The translations under genes were made by a program, and so were the position numbers. The notes beneath the pieces were generated by a model. The model searched no databases. It was not told the DNA's origin and worked only from the letters and a program-made list of their open reading frames with translations. Shown here one piece after another: positions 27,039 to 35,580 of a stretch of 42,569 bases of DNA. Location of the stretch: the NCBI GenBank assembly GCA_002687825.1, contig NZBI01000002.1:21382-63950 (forward strand), given 5' to 3'. Origin of the DNA: Nanobdellota archaeon (GTDB lineage: Archaea; Nanobdellota; Nanobdellia; SCGC-AAA011-G17; ARS1403). The stretch's first letter is position 1, and each line of letters opens with the position of its first letter.

Positions 27039-28025
27039 ATGATAATTTCAAAAACACCATTTAGGATGAGCTTTGTTGGGGGAGGCTCTGATTTAAAGGA
27101 TTATTATCAACATTCTCCAGGTGCAGTTGTTAGTACTACGATTAATAAACATGTTTATGTTACGGTCAATAAGCGTTTTGTGGATAATATAAAAATTGGT
27201 TATTCTCAAACAGAAGATGTTAAAGATGTTAAAGATATAAAGCATAATTTAGTTAGAGAATCTTTGAAAGCGGTTGGTATTAAGAAAGGTATAGATATTT
27301 CTTACTTGTCAGATATGTTGTCTACTAATGAAGGTTCTGGTTTAGGTGGGTCTAGTAGTTTTTTGGTTGGAACTTTAAATGCACTTCATGCTTACAAAGG
27401 AAGACATACAGCATCTAAAGCTTTGGCAGAAAAAGCATGTGAGATTGAAATAGAAAAACTAGGAAATCCTATTGGAAAACAAGATCAGTATGCTGCTGCT
27501 TTTGGAGGCTTTAACCATATTATTTTCAAAGAAGATGGGTCTGTAATTGTCAACCCGATTATTTTTAAAAATAGCACTAAGCAGAAATTAACGAATAATT
27601 TATTATTATTTTATACTGGAATTAATACAACATCTAGTTCTGTTTTGGGAGAACAAAAAGAAAAAACTACTGGAAATAAAAAAATTATAGACAAAATGGT
27701 TGAGCTAACTTATGATGTAAAAAAAGCTCTTGAAAATAATGATTTAACTCAATTTGGAAATCTTTTAGGCACAAATTGGGAATATAAGAAAAAATTAGCT
27801 AGTAAAATTTCTAACTCTGCTATAGATTGTTATTATGAAAAAGCTAAAGGAGCTGGTGCATTGGGTGGAAAGATTCTTGGTTCTGGAGGAGGTGGATTTT
27901 TATTAGTTTATTGTGAGAAAGAAAATCAACAAGAAGTTAGGAATGCACTTTCTGATCTGAGAGAGGCTAAATTTAAGTTTGAACAAGAAGGTAGTAAGAT
28001 AATTTATGTTTATGATCCGGAGTGA
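27039..28025 (+). CDS. hddA: GHMP sugar kinase, D-glycero-D-manno-heptose 7-phosphate kinase-like
   Basis: This 328-residue GHMP kinase begins with MIISKTPFRMSFVGGGSDL, characteristic of the HddA/heptose-kinase branch. It has the ATP-binding EGSGLGGSSSF (about 98-108), the catalytic-Asp region GKQDQYAAAFGG, and a GAGALGGKILGSGGGGF C-terminal motif. In the HddA pathway it phosphorylates heptose 7-phosphate at C1. I chose ATG 27039 because the frame upstream (from 26943) precedes the family's N-terminal motif and is not conserved-looking. Its stop overlaps the start region of the five-domain fusion that holds the next pathway enzymes, which supports the assignment. A fucose- or other sugar-1-kinase role remains possible. 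Confidence 0.82.
   Translation: MIISKTPFRMSFVGGGSDLKDYYQHSPGAVVSTTINKHVYVTVNKRFVDNIKIGYSQTEDVKDVKDIKHNLVRESLKAVGIKKGIDISYLSDMLSTNEGSGLGGSSSFLVGTLNALHAYKGRHTASKALAEKACEIEIEKLGNPIGKQDQYAAAFGGFNHIIFKEDGSVIVNPIIFKNSTKQKLTNNLLLFYTGINTTSSSVLGEQKEKTTGNKKIIDKMVELTYDVKKALENNDLTQFGNLLGTNWEYKKKLASKISNSAIDCYYEKAKGAGALGGKILGSGGGGFLLVYCEKENQQEVRNALSDLREAKFKFEQEGSKIIYVYDPE
28019..28022 (+). promoter_or_regulatory. Shine-Dalgarno-like GGAG deciding the start of the fusion gene
   Basis: GGAG lies five bases before the ATG at 28028. It favours that start over the GTG at 28022, which would overlap the upstream TGA. Confidence 0.5.
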
Positions 28026-28027
28026 AA

Positions 28028-31000
28028 ATGAAAATACTTGTGACAGGAAATCAAGGATATATTGGTTCTGTACTAACTGAAATACTTCTTGGGAAAGGAT
28101 ATGAAGTTGTTGGATTAGATACTGGATACTATAGGGAATGTGATGTTATTGAGAATAACCTGAATGTCAAACAAATTGTTAAAGATATTAGAGATGTTGA
28201 GAAGAAAGATTTAGATGGTATTGATTCGGTTATTCACCTTGCTGCTTTGTCTAACGACCCTTTGGGAGAATTTGATACTAATCTTACAGAACAGATTAAT
28301 CTTAGAGGAACGATAAAATTAGCGCGTTTAGCAAAAGAATGTGGAATTAAGAGATTTGTTTATTCTTCATCACAAAGTATGTATGGAGTTTCTAATACTG
28401 GAGATGAGCTAGAAGAAGATAATAGTGAAAAAAACCCAATAACTGCTTATGCTAGAACTAAATGGGAAGCTGAAAAAGTTTTGAAAAAGCTAGGAACTGA
28501 TGATTTTGTTGTTGTTTGTTTTAGACCATCTACAGTTTTTGGAGCTAGTCCTAATTTGAGATGTGATATTGTCTTTAACAATCTTGTCGGATGTGCTTAT
28601 ACTACTGGAAAAATTGAGATTAAAAGTGATGGTACTCCTTGGAGGCCTGTTGTGCATGTAAGAGATGTTAGTAATGCTTATATTGCTGGCTTGGAAGCCC
28701 CTAAAGAATTAGTGGCAAATGAATCGTTTAATGTTGGTATTGAGAATGGGAATTACACAGTTAGAGATTTGGCAGAGGCAGCACAAAAATCTGTTGAAGG
28801 AAGCGAACTTATTTTTACTGGAGAACATGGAAGTGATTCTAGGACATATAAAGTTTCATTTAAAAAAATATTAACACAATTAAAAGATTATTATAAGCCA
28901 GAATGGAATTTGGAGAAAGGTGGGAAGGAGCTTGTTGAATTTTTTGATAAAATAAACTTTGATGAAGGTAAATTTAGAGGTAGAATTTGTAATAGGTTGC
29001 CTCAATTAAAATATTTGATAGAAAATAAAGAAATTGACGATGAATTTTATAGAACTTTAAAGACTAAAATAAAACAAGCAGTTATACTTGCTGGAGGGAT
29101 AGGAGAGAGATTAAAACCAATTACAGATGAGATACCTAAACCAATGGTGAAATTAAATGACAAAGTGTTTATGGAATCTTTGCTTGAATTATTAAAAGAA
29201 AATGGGATAGAAGAAGTTGTTATTTGTTCTGGATATAAAAGTGAAAAAATAACTGAACATTTCAAGGATGGAAAAAAGTTTGGTTTGGACATAAAGCATT
29301 CTGTTGGTGATGTTGAATGGGACACTGGAAGAAGAATAAAAGAAGCTGAAAATCTATTGGATGAAAATTTCTTATTGATGTATTGCGATAATTATTGGCC
29401 ATTGAATTTGAAAAAATTATTGAGATTTCATGAAAGTCATGGAGCTTCTTTGACTACAACTGTTTTTAGTAATCTAGATAACTCAACAAAAAATAATATT
29501 TTAGTTAATGACCTGGGAAAGGTTGAAGTTTATGACAGAAAAAGAGAGAAAGAAAATTTGAATGGAGTTGATGTTGGTTTCTTTATTGTCAATAAGAAAA
29601 TTATAGAAAATGCTCCTAGAGATAACTTTCATTTCGAAGCAGATTTAATGGGTAAATTAGCTGAGAATGGAGAAGTTGCTGGATACTTAACAGACCATAA
29701 ATATTACAGCATAGGAGATTTGGAAAGACTGCCTATAACTGAAAAGTTCTTAAAACCGAATAAAGTTATTTTTTTAGATAGAGATGGAGTGATAAATAAA
29801 GATACTCCTGAAGGAGATTATGTGAAGAATTGGGATGGTTTTGAATTTTTACCTGGTGTTGTTGAAGCTTTGAAAATCTTGGCAGATAACTGTTATGATA
29901 TTTACATATTAACAAATCAACCTGGAATAAATAAAGGGATGATGAGTGAAGGAGATTTGAAAGAAATCCATGATAACATGATTAATAAATTAGAAGAAGA
30001 AAATGTTGAAATTAAGGGAGTTTATCATTGCCCTCATGACTGGAACGAAGGTTGTAATTGTAGAAAACCAAATCCAGGAATGTTACTTCAAGCTTCAAGA
30101 GATAATCAAATAGATTTGAGAAAGGCAGTTTTTATTGGAGATGATGATAGAGATATTGAAGCAGGTTATAATGTGGGAGTTAAAACATTTTTAGTAGATG
30201 AGAAAAATAGCCTCTTAGATATTGTTAAGGATGTAGTTGGAAGGATAACTACTTGTAGGATCTGTGAAAATCCTAATATCAAAGAATTTTTCGATTTAGG
30301 AGAACAGCCTCCTGCTAATTCTTTATTAGAAAATTTAGAGGAGAAAGATAAGTTTTATCCGCTTAGTTTAAGTTGGTGTCCTGGATGTAATTTGGTTCAA
30401 TTAAACCATACTGTCGATCCTAAAGAGTTATTTTCAAAATATGTTTGGGTTACACAGACTTCAACAGTTGCTAAAGAATATTCTAAAAAATTCTGCGAGG
30501 AAGTTTTGTCAAGAGTTAATTTAGAAGATGGATATGCTTTAGAAATTGCTAGTAATGATGGAACATTTTTAATGCCATTTGTTGAAAAAGGTCATAAAGT
30601 TTTAGGAGTAGATCCTGCTGAAAATATTGTTGAAATGGCCATAAAGAGGGGAGTCCCTACAAAACTTGGATTCTTTGGAGAAGATGTGGCAGAAGAAGTT
30701 ATTGAGGAGCAGGGAAAGCCTAAAGTTGTATTTGCAAGAAATGTTCTTCCTCATGTGGCTAATCTTCATGAATTTGTAAAAGGATTGAAATTATGTTTGG
30801 ATGATAAAGGATTATTAATTTTAGAGATACATTATGCTAAGATAATTCTTGAAGAACTGCATTATGATTCTATCTATCATGAGCATTTATGTTATTTTAC
30901 TTTGAAAAGCTTAGAGAAATTGTTGAATAAATATGGTTTATATGTTCAGGATATTGAAATGAGTCCTATAAGTGGAGGTTCATTTGTATTGTATGTAAAA

Positions 31001-32011
31001 AACAATAAAGAAGAGAAGCCGGTTGTACAAGAATTCAGAGATGCTGAGGAAAAGATAAAATTAAATGAATTTGATAGCTGGCAAGAATTTGCTGACAAAT
31101 CTTACAAACATAGAGATAAATTACTTGAGATTCTTAAAAATGCTGATAAAAATATTGTTGGATATGGTGCTTCAGCAAGAAGTTCAACATTATTGAATTT
31201 TTGTAAGATAACTCCCGAGACACTTCCAATAATTGCGGATCAAAATCCATTAAAACAAAAAAAATACACTGCTGGAACACATATACAGATAGATAGTCCG
31301 GAAATTGTTATGGCCAAAAATCCAGATCAAGTATTTATTTTAGCTTGGAATTTTGCTGATGAAATAACAAAAATTCTTAGGAAAGATTATGGATTTACTG
31401 GAAAATGTATTGTACCTTTACCAAATGATCCTGAAATAAAGGGAGATGGGATTGTGGTAAAAGAAAATGGGATTAATGGTGTGTTTGAAATTGAATTAGA
31501 TCCTAAAAATGATGAGCGAGGATTTTTTATGAGGACTTATGATGAAGAAACATTTAGGAAATATGATTTGAATAAAAATTGGGTACAAGAGAATCATTCT
31601 CATTCTAAAGAAAAAAATATTGTTAGAGGGCTTCACTTTCAACTTCCACCTTATGCTGAAGGCAAACTCATTAGAGTTGTGAGTGGAGAAATATTTTTAG
31701 TTTATGTGGATTTGAGGGAAGGATCTAAGACATTTGGTAAATGGGAAAGTACTATAGTTTCTGCGGATAATAAAAAAATGTTATATGTTCCTAGGGGTTT
31801 TGGGATGGGAATGTGCACCCTAAGTGAGAATTGTACTTTACTGTATAAAATGGATAACGTTTATTCTCCTGATCACCAATGTTCTATAAAATGGGACGAT
31901 CCTGACTTAGGTATTGAATGGCCGGTTAAAGAAGCAATTGTGTCTGAAAGAGATTCAAAGGCTATGAGTTTTAAGGAATTTGTTGAGAAACATAAAAGTT
32001 TGAGACTATGA
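28028..32011 (+). CDS. Five-domain nucleotide-heptose synthesis and modification fusion
   Basis: One uninterrupted 1327-residue frame joins five usually separate enzymes. Domain 1 (1 to ~340) is an extended SDR: Gly7/Gly10/Gly13, YSSSQSMYG, Tyr141 and Lys145 of YxxxK; it lacks the TDE triad of 4,6-dehydratases. Domain 2 (~350-575) is a sugar-1-phosphate nucleotidyltransferase: LAGGIGERLKPITDEIPKPM and a CDNYWPLN strand. Domain 3 (~579-735) is GmhB-like HAD phosphatase: DRDGVIN with Asp584 and Asp586, TNQPGI, and a zinc loop CPHDWNEGCNC. Domain 4 (~738-1135) is a C-methyltransferase of the TylC3/NovU type: N-terminal Cys zinc site, EIASNDGTF at 839-847, IYHEHLCYF. Domain 5 (~1142-1320) is RmlC-like: RGLHFQ with His1203 and VYSPDHQ. 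It probably converts a heptose bisphosphate to a modified, C-methylated nucleotide sugar. It is followed by an SDR gene with ATGA overlap. Confidence 0.88.
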   Translation: MKILVTGNQGYIGSVLTEILLGKGYEVVGLDTGYYRECDVIENNLNVKQIVKDIRDVEKKDLDGIDSVIHLAALSNDPLGEFDTNLTEQINLRGTIKLARLAKECGIKRFVYSSSQSMYGVSNTGDELEEDNSEKNPITAYARTKWEAEKVLKKLGTDDFVVVCFRPSTVFGASPNLRCDIVFNNLVGCAYTTGKIEIKSDGTPWRPVVHVRDVSNAYIAGLEAPKELVANESFNVGIENGNYTVRDLAEAAQKSVEGSELIFTGEHGSDSRTYKVSFKKILTQLKDYYKPEWNLEKGGKELVEFFDKINFDEGKFRGRICNRLPQLKYLIENKEIDDEFYRTLKTKIKQAVILAGGIGERLKPITDEIPKPMVKLNDKVFMESLLELLKENGIEEVVICSGYKSEKITEHFKDGKKFGLDIKHSVGDVEWDTGRRIKEAENLLDENFLLMYCDNYWPLNLKKLLRFHESHGASLTTTVFSNLDNSTKNNILVNDLGKVEVYDRKREKENLNGVDVGFFIVNKKIIENAPRDNFHFEADLMGKLAENGEVAGYLTDHKYYSIGDLERLPITEKFLKPNKVIFLDRDGVINKDTPEGDYVKNWDGFEFLPGVVEALKILADNCYDIYILTNQPGINKGMMSEGDLKEIHDNMINKLEEENVEIKGVYHCPHDWNEGCNCRKPNPGMLLQASRDNQIDLRKAVFIGDDDRDIEAGYNVGVKTFLVDEKNSLLDIVKDVVGRITTCRICENPNIKEFFDLGEQPPANSLLENLEEKDKFYPLSLSWCPGCNLVQLNHTVDPKELFSKYVWVTQTSTVAKEYSKKFCEEVLSRVNLEDGYALEIASNDGTFLMPFVEKGHKVLGVDPAENIVEMAIKRGVPTKLGFFGEDVAEEVIEEQGKPKVVFARNVLPHVANLHEFVKGLKLCLDDKGLLILEIHYAKIILEELHYDSIYHEHLCYFTLKSLEKLLNKYGLYVQDIEMSPISGGSFVLYVKNNKEEKPVVQEFRDAEEKIKLNEFDSWQEFADKSYKHRDKLLEILKNADKNIVGYGASARSSTLLNFCKITPETLPIIADQNPLKQKKYTAGTHIQIDSPEIVMAKNPDQVFILAWNFADEITKILRKDYGFTGKCIVPLPNDPEIKGDGIVVKENGINGVFEIELDPKNDERGFFMRTYDEETFRKYDLNKNWVQENHSHSKEKNIVRGLHFQLPPYAEGKLIRVVSGEIFLVYVDLREGSKTFGKWESTIVSADNKKMLYVPRGFGMGMCTLSENCTLLYKMDNVYSPDHQCSIKWDDPDLGIEWPVKEAIVSERDSKAMSFKEFVEKHKSLRL

Positions 32012-32853
32012 GAATTTTTGTTACTGGGGGAACTGGATTTATTGGTAGGCATGTAGTTGAGAGACTGTTAGAAGGAGATAATGAAATTCTATTGTTAACT
32101 TGTGAAGATAAAATTGAAGGAGTAAACTCTATAGAGGGAGATTTGTCTGATATTGAAAGTTGGAAGGAAAAGTTAGAGAATTTTAAACCTGAAGTTTGCG
32201 TTCATCTTGCATGGGAAGGCATTCCAGATTATGGATATGAAATAAGTTCAAAGAATCTTAAATATGGGTTAGATCTTTTTTCTGTTTTAGCAGAGATTGG
32301 ATGTTCTAAGATAATTGGAATTGGAAGCTGTTGGGAATATGAAAATAAAAATGGTGAACTTAAAGAAGGGGATGTGATTAATCCAAGTTCTCCTTTTAAT
32401 GTAGCAAAAAACTCATTACGTTTAATGGGAGAGACTCTTGCAAATGAGAAAAATATTCAATTTATATGGACTAGGTTGTTTTATGTCTATGGTCCTGGTC
32501 AAAAAGAACATTCTTTAATTCCGCACATAATAAACTGCATTAAAAATAAAGAAGATCCAGAAATCAAAACTCCCAATGCTAAAAATGACTTTGTTTATGT
32601 TGGGGATGTTGCTGATGCTATTTATTCTATAGTTGAAAATGGTGAAAGTTCTATATATAATATTGGTTCAGGGAAATCTACAAGTGTTAAGGAAATCGTA
32701 GAGATAGTTTCTAAACATTATAATTTTGATGTGTTGTTAAAAGATTCTGAAAGTGACGTTGATTTTTGGGCAGATATATCAAAAACAAAAAACGAACTTG
32801 ATTGGGAGCCCAAAACTGATATTTTAGAAGGGATAAAGAAGTTTTTTATCTGA
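32008..32853 (+). CDS. NAD-dependent epimerase/reductase (SDR) with Phe in place of the catalytic Tyr
   Basis: This 281-residue extended SDR starts with VTGGTGFIGRHVVERL (NAD(P) binding). SSPFNVAK at the active site has Phe130 where YxxxK enzymes carry the catalytic Tyr; Lys134 is retained. VYGPGQKEHSLIP and DFVYVGDVADAI follow, as in nucleotide-sugar epimerases and 4-ketoreductases. It overlaps the fusion gene by four bases (ATGA), so it likely completes the same pathway, for example by reducing the 4-keto intermediate after methylation. The missing Tyr makes the mechanism uncertain. Its end overlaps the convergent gene by 8 bases. Confidence 0.78.
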   Translation: MRIFVTGGTGFIGRHVVERLLEGDNEILLLTCEDKIEGVNSIEGDLSDIESWKEKLENFKPEVCVHLAWEGIPDYGYEISSKNLKYGLDLFSVLAEIGCSKIIGIGSCWEYENKNGELKEGDVINPSSPFNVAKNSLRLMGETLANEKNIQFIWTRLFYVYGPGQKEHSLIPHIINCIKNKEDPEIKTPNAKNDFVYVGDVADAIYSIVENGESSIYNIGSGKSTSVKEIVEIVSKHYNFDVLLKDSESDVDFWADISKTKNELDWEPKTDILEGIKKFFI

Positions 32854-34309
32854 TAGATTCCATTCTTCTTAAATTAAATTTTTCAGTTAAGAGAATAAGT
32901 GCTTTCTTGAATGATGGAGATTTGTAAGTTAAGTTTTGAAGCGTTTTATATACTGGTTTGTAGAAGATTATATGGGAAGAAATCTCGCTGATAATCCCGA
33001 ATTTTTTTAATTTCCTAACAAAAGTTCTTCTTAAAATTTCTTTTTCAGCTTTCTTAGTCATTTTAAGCATTTTTCTTCTTTCTTTAAGAGGAAACTCTGA
33101 TGTTGTAAATATAGGATCATCGAAATGAGCTGTATCGTTAAGGTAATCTGGATCTTTTACAACAAATAGTTTATTTTTCTTTATATAATCATATAATTCT
33201 GTTCCTGGGAACGGGACTGCATTATAGAAATTAGCATTATTAACGGGATATTTCAAGGCTAGTTTAATTGATTCTTTTACATCTTCCATAGTTTCTTGAG
33301 GCATACCAACAATAAAAAATAAATTTACTATGTAATCTAATTCGCATGCAATTTTTATTGCTTCATCGATTTGTTCTACAGTTTCTCCTCTTTTTGAAGC
33401 TTTCATTACTTTATTATTTCCACCATCGACTCCGATAGAAATTTCTGAAACCCCCATTTTTTTCATTTGGGTTAGAACTTCCCTATCAACTTTATCTGCC
33501 CTTATCCCATTACATACAGATATTTTTAGATCTTTGAAATTCATTTTACTTATTTCTTCACAGATACCAAGTGTCCTTTCTCTATCAAATGCAAAATTAT
33601 CATCTGTGAAATCTAAATTTCTATAATCTTTGTCATACCAATATTTTACTTCTTCAGCTACGTGTTTAGGAGTTCTCATCCTCATTTGTCTTCCAACTGT
33701 GGTTTTAATTGAACAATAAGTGCAACTATAAGGGCATCCACGAGAAGTCATTATGTTGATTTGCTTTCTTAGATATCTGTTTAACTCAAACTTTTCATAT
33801 TTAGGAAATGATAATCTGGTTACATCTACAAAGGGACCTTCTTGATTTTGTATAACTTTTCCCTTCTCTCTAAAAATTAAGCTGTCTATTTCACTTAATT
33901 TTTTTCCTTTGCACAAAGATAATATTGCGTTTTCTCCCTCTCTTATCAAACCATAATCTGCAATTGATTCTTCGAGTATTTGACTTTTTACTGTGGATGC
34001 ATGGGGTCCTCCAAACAATATATGAATATTTGGAAAATCTTTTTTTATGCTTTTAGCGTAGTCATAAGGAATGTCGTGATGATAAGTGAATATTGAAAAT
34101 CCGATCAAATCTGGTTTGAATTCCTTTATTTTCTTCTTTAATTCTTCTAAGGTATATCCAAATCTCATATCAAAGATTTCATGTTCTATTTTATTATCTA
34201 TTAGAACTTCTGACAAGTAACCAAGAGTTATGGAAGGACTAGATGGTGCTGCGTAGACTCCAGGTAAAGTTGGCATACAAAGTAAAACTCGCTTATAGCG
34301 GTCTTTCAT
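32846..34309 (-). CDS. B12-binding domain radical SAM protein
   Basis: This 487-residue enzyme has a cobalamin-binding-type N-terminal half (PTLPGVYAAPSSPSITLGYLS, ILFGGPHASTVKSQ, IREGENAILSL) and a radical SAM core with Cys192, Cys196 and Cys199 in RGCPYSCTYC. Later segments DFTDDNFAF, SIGVDGGNNKV and FIVGMPQETMED match the family. The C-terminal region ends in a basic stretch. I chose ATG 34309 over a TTG at 34315; the TATA element is 29 bases before it. Unknown substrate; one of four B12-type radical SAM enzymes here. Confidence 0.85.
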   Translation of the reverse strand: MKDRYKRVLLCMPTLPGVYAAPSSPSITLGYLSEVLIDNKIEHEIFDMRFGYTLEELKKKIKEFKPDLIGFSIFTYHHDIPYDYAKSIKKDFPNIHILFGGPHASTVKSQILEESIADYGLIREGENAILSLCKGKKLSEIDSLIFREKGKVIQNQEGPFVDVTRLSFPKYEKFELNRYLRKQINIMTSRGCPYSCTYCSIKTTVGRQMRMRTPKHVAEEVKYWYDKDYRNLDFTDDNFAFDRERTLGICEEISKMNFKDLKISVCNGIRADKVDREVLTQMKKMGVSEISIGVDGGNNKVMKASKRGETVEQIDEAIKIACELDYIVNLFFIVGMPQETMEDVKESIKLALKYPVNNANFYNAVPFPGTELYDYIKKNKLFVVKDPDYLNDTAHFDDPIFTTSEFPLKERRKMLKMTKKAEKEILRRTFVRKLKKFGIISEISSHIIFYKPVYKTLQNLTYKSPSFKKALILLTEKFNLRRMESIR

Positions 34310-34334
34310 TTTCAAAGATATTTTTGCTAATAAA

Positions 34335-34344
34335 CTTTAAAAAG
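34335..34344. promoter_or_regulatory. Single TATA-like element between two divergent genes
   Basis: CTTTAAAAAG lies 29 bases from the ATG at 34309 (minus) and 40 bases from the ATG at 34378 (plus). It is the only obvious TATA element in the 68-base gap, so it may serve both directions. Confidence 0.5.
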
Positions 34345-34377
34345 ATTTCCTTTGATAGGTAAAGTGGGGTTAATAGG

Positions 34378-35580
34378 ATGTTAAATGTAACTTTTTTCGT
34401 AAATCAAAGCTTGGAAAGCCCAAATGGGGTTGGGAGGTATTTTCCTATTGCTAAAGAGTTAGTTAAAAAGAACTACAATGTTAATATAATTACACTACAT
34501 CATAATTTTGAATCTCTAAAACAAAAAACTTTTGTGAAAGAAGGAGTTAATATTTTCTATGTTGGTCAGATGCATGTTTTAAAAATTAATGGTAAAAAAA
34601 TCTACATGAATAAACTCCAATTGATTAGAACAGTTTTTGTATCAACCTTTAGAATGTGCTTGAAAGGATTAGCATTGAAATCTGATGTATTGTATGTTTT
34701 TAAGCCTCAGCCAATTAATGGAATTCCTGCTTTAATTGTTAAATTCTTGAAAAGAAAAAAACTATTTGTAGACTGTGATGATTATGAAGCTTATTCCAAT
34801 AAACTTTCTAAATTTGAGAAAATTTTGTTTGTTCTATTTGAGAATTATCTCCCGAAGTTTGCTGATAAAATTACGACACACAATTTATTTTTAAGAAACA
34901 GATATGAAAAACTTGGAATTAATAAGAAAGAATTGATTTACTTACCAAATGGAATTGACGTTGAGCGCTTTAGTAAAATAGATGAGAATAAAATTTTAGA
35001 ACTTAAAAAAGAATTTAATCTTAAAAACAAAAAAGTTGTCTTGTATTTTGGATCATTAAGTTTGATGTCTGGTCATGCTGTGGATCTATTATTAAAGGCT
35101 TTTAAGATTGTTAAAGAAACTGTGGAAAATTCTGTGCTGGTTTTAGTTGGTGGTGGAGAAGATATAGATTTTTTAAAAAAATATGCTGAAAAATTAAAAA
35201 TTGATTCTATTATTTTTACTGGAGCAGTAGATTCTGAAGATATTCCTTGTTATCTTAAATTAGCAGATGTTACTATTGATCCAATTTATGATACCTTAGT
35301 AAATAAAGCAAGATTCCCATTGAAGATTATTGAGAGTATGTCTTTAGGAGTGCCAGTTGTTACTAGTGATGTCGGAGATCGTAGAAAAATTACAGAAGAT
35401 GGAAGAGCGGCAGTATTGGTAAAACCAGGAGATGAAAAAGAATTATCTAAAGGCATTATTAAAATTCTATCTGACAATAAGTTATCTAAAAAAATATCAA
35501 AAGAATGTGTTGAAATAACAAAGAATTATCATTGGAATAGATTAGTGAATATAATAAATTTACAGCTTGCTAGATTCTAG
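34378..35580 (+). CDS. GT4 glycosyltransferase
   Basis: A 400-residue GT-B enzyme. The N-terminal half has a NQSLESPNGVGRYFPIAKEL acceptor-side region. The C-terminal half has VLYFGSLSLMSGHAVDLLLKA, VGGGEDIDFLKKYAEKL, FTGAVDSEDI and ARFPLKIIESMSLG. The second Glu of EX7E is present and the first is Ala, which is seen in the ARFPxKxxE subgroup of GT4. The sugar is unknown. Its 3' end overlaps the convergent SPASM gene by 21 bases. Confidence 0.83.
   Translation: MLNVTFFVNQSLESPNGVGRYFPIAKELVKKNYNVNIITLHHNFESLKQKTFVKEGVNIFYVGQMHVLKINGKKIYMNKLQLIRTVFVSTFRMCLKGLALKSDVLYVFKPQPINGIPALIVKFLKRKKLFVDCDDYEAYSNKLSKFEKILFVLFENYLPKFADKITTHNLFLRNRYEKLGINKKELIYLPNGIDVERFSKIDENKILELKKEFNLKNKKVVLYFGSLSLMSGHAVDLLLKAFKIVKETVENSVLVLVGGGEDIDFLKKYAEKLKIDSIIFTGAVDSEDIPCYLKLADVTIDPIYDTLVNKARFPLKIIESMSLGVPVVTSDVGDRRKITEDGRAAVLVKPGDEKELSKGIIKILSDNKLSKKISKECVEITKNYHWNRLVNIINLQLARF

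Noticed and set aside
29047-29325. Antisense frame of 92 residues opposite the five-domain gene
   Set aside because: It is a shadow of the nucleotidyltransferase domain, with no promoter or recognisable motif; other antisense frames were rejected for the same reason.
28028-32011. The five-domain protein as an assembly or frameshift artefact joining separate genes
   Set aside because: The frame is continuous with plausible linkers and no degraded stop or start sites at the domain borders. Read-level checks would still be useful.
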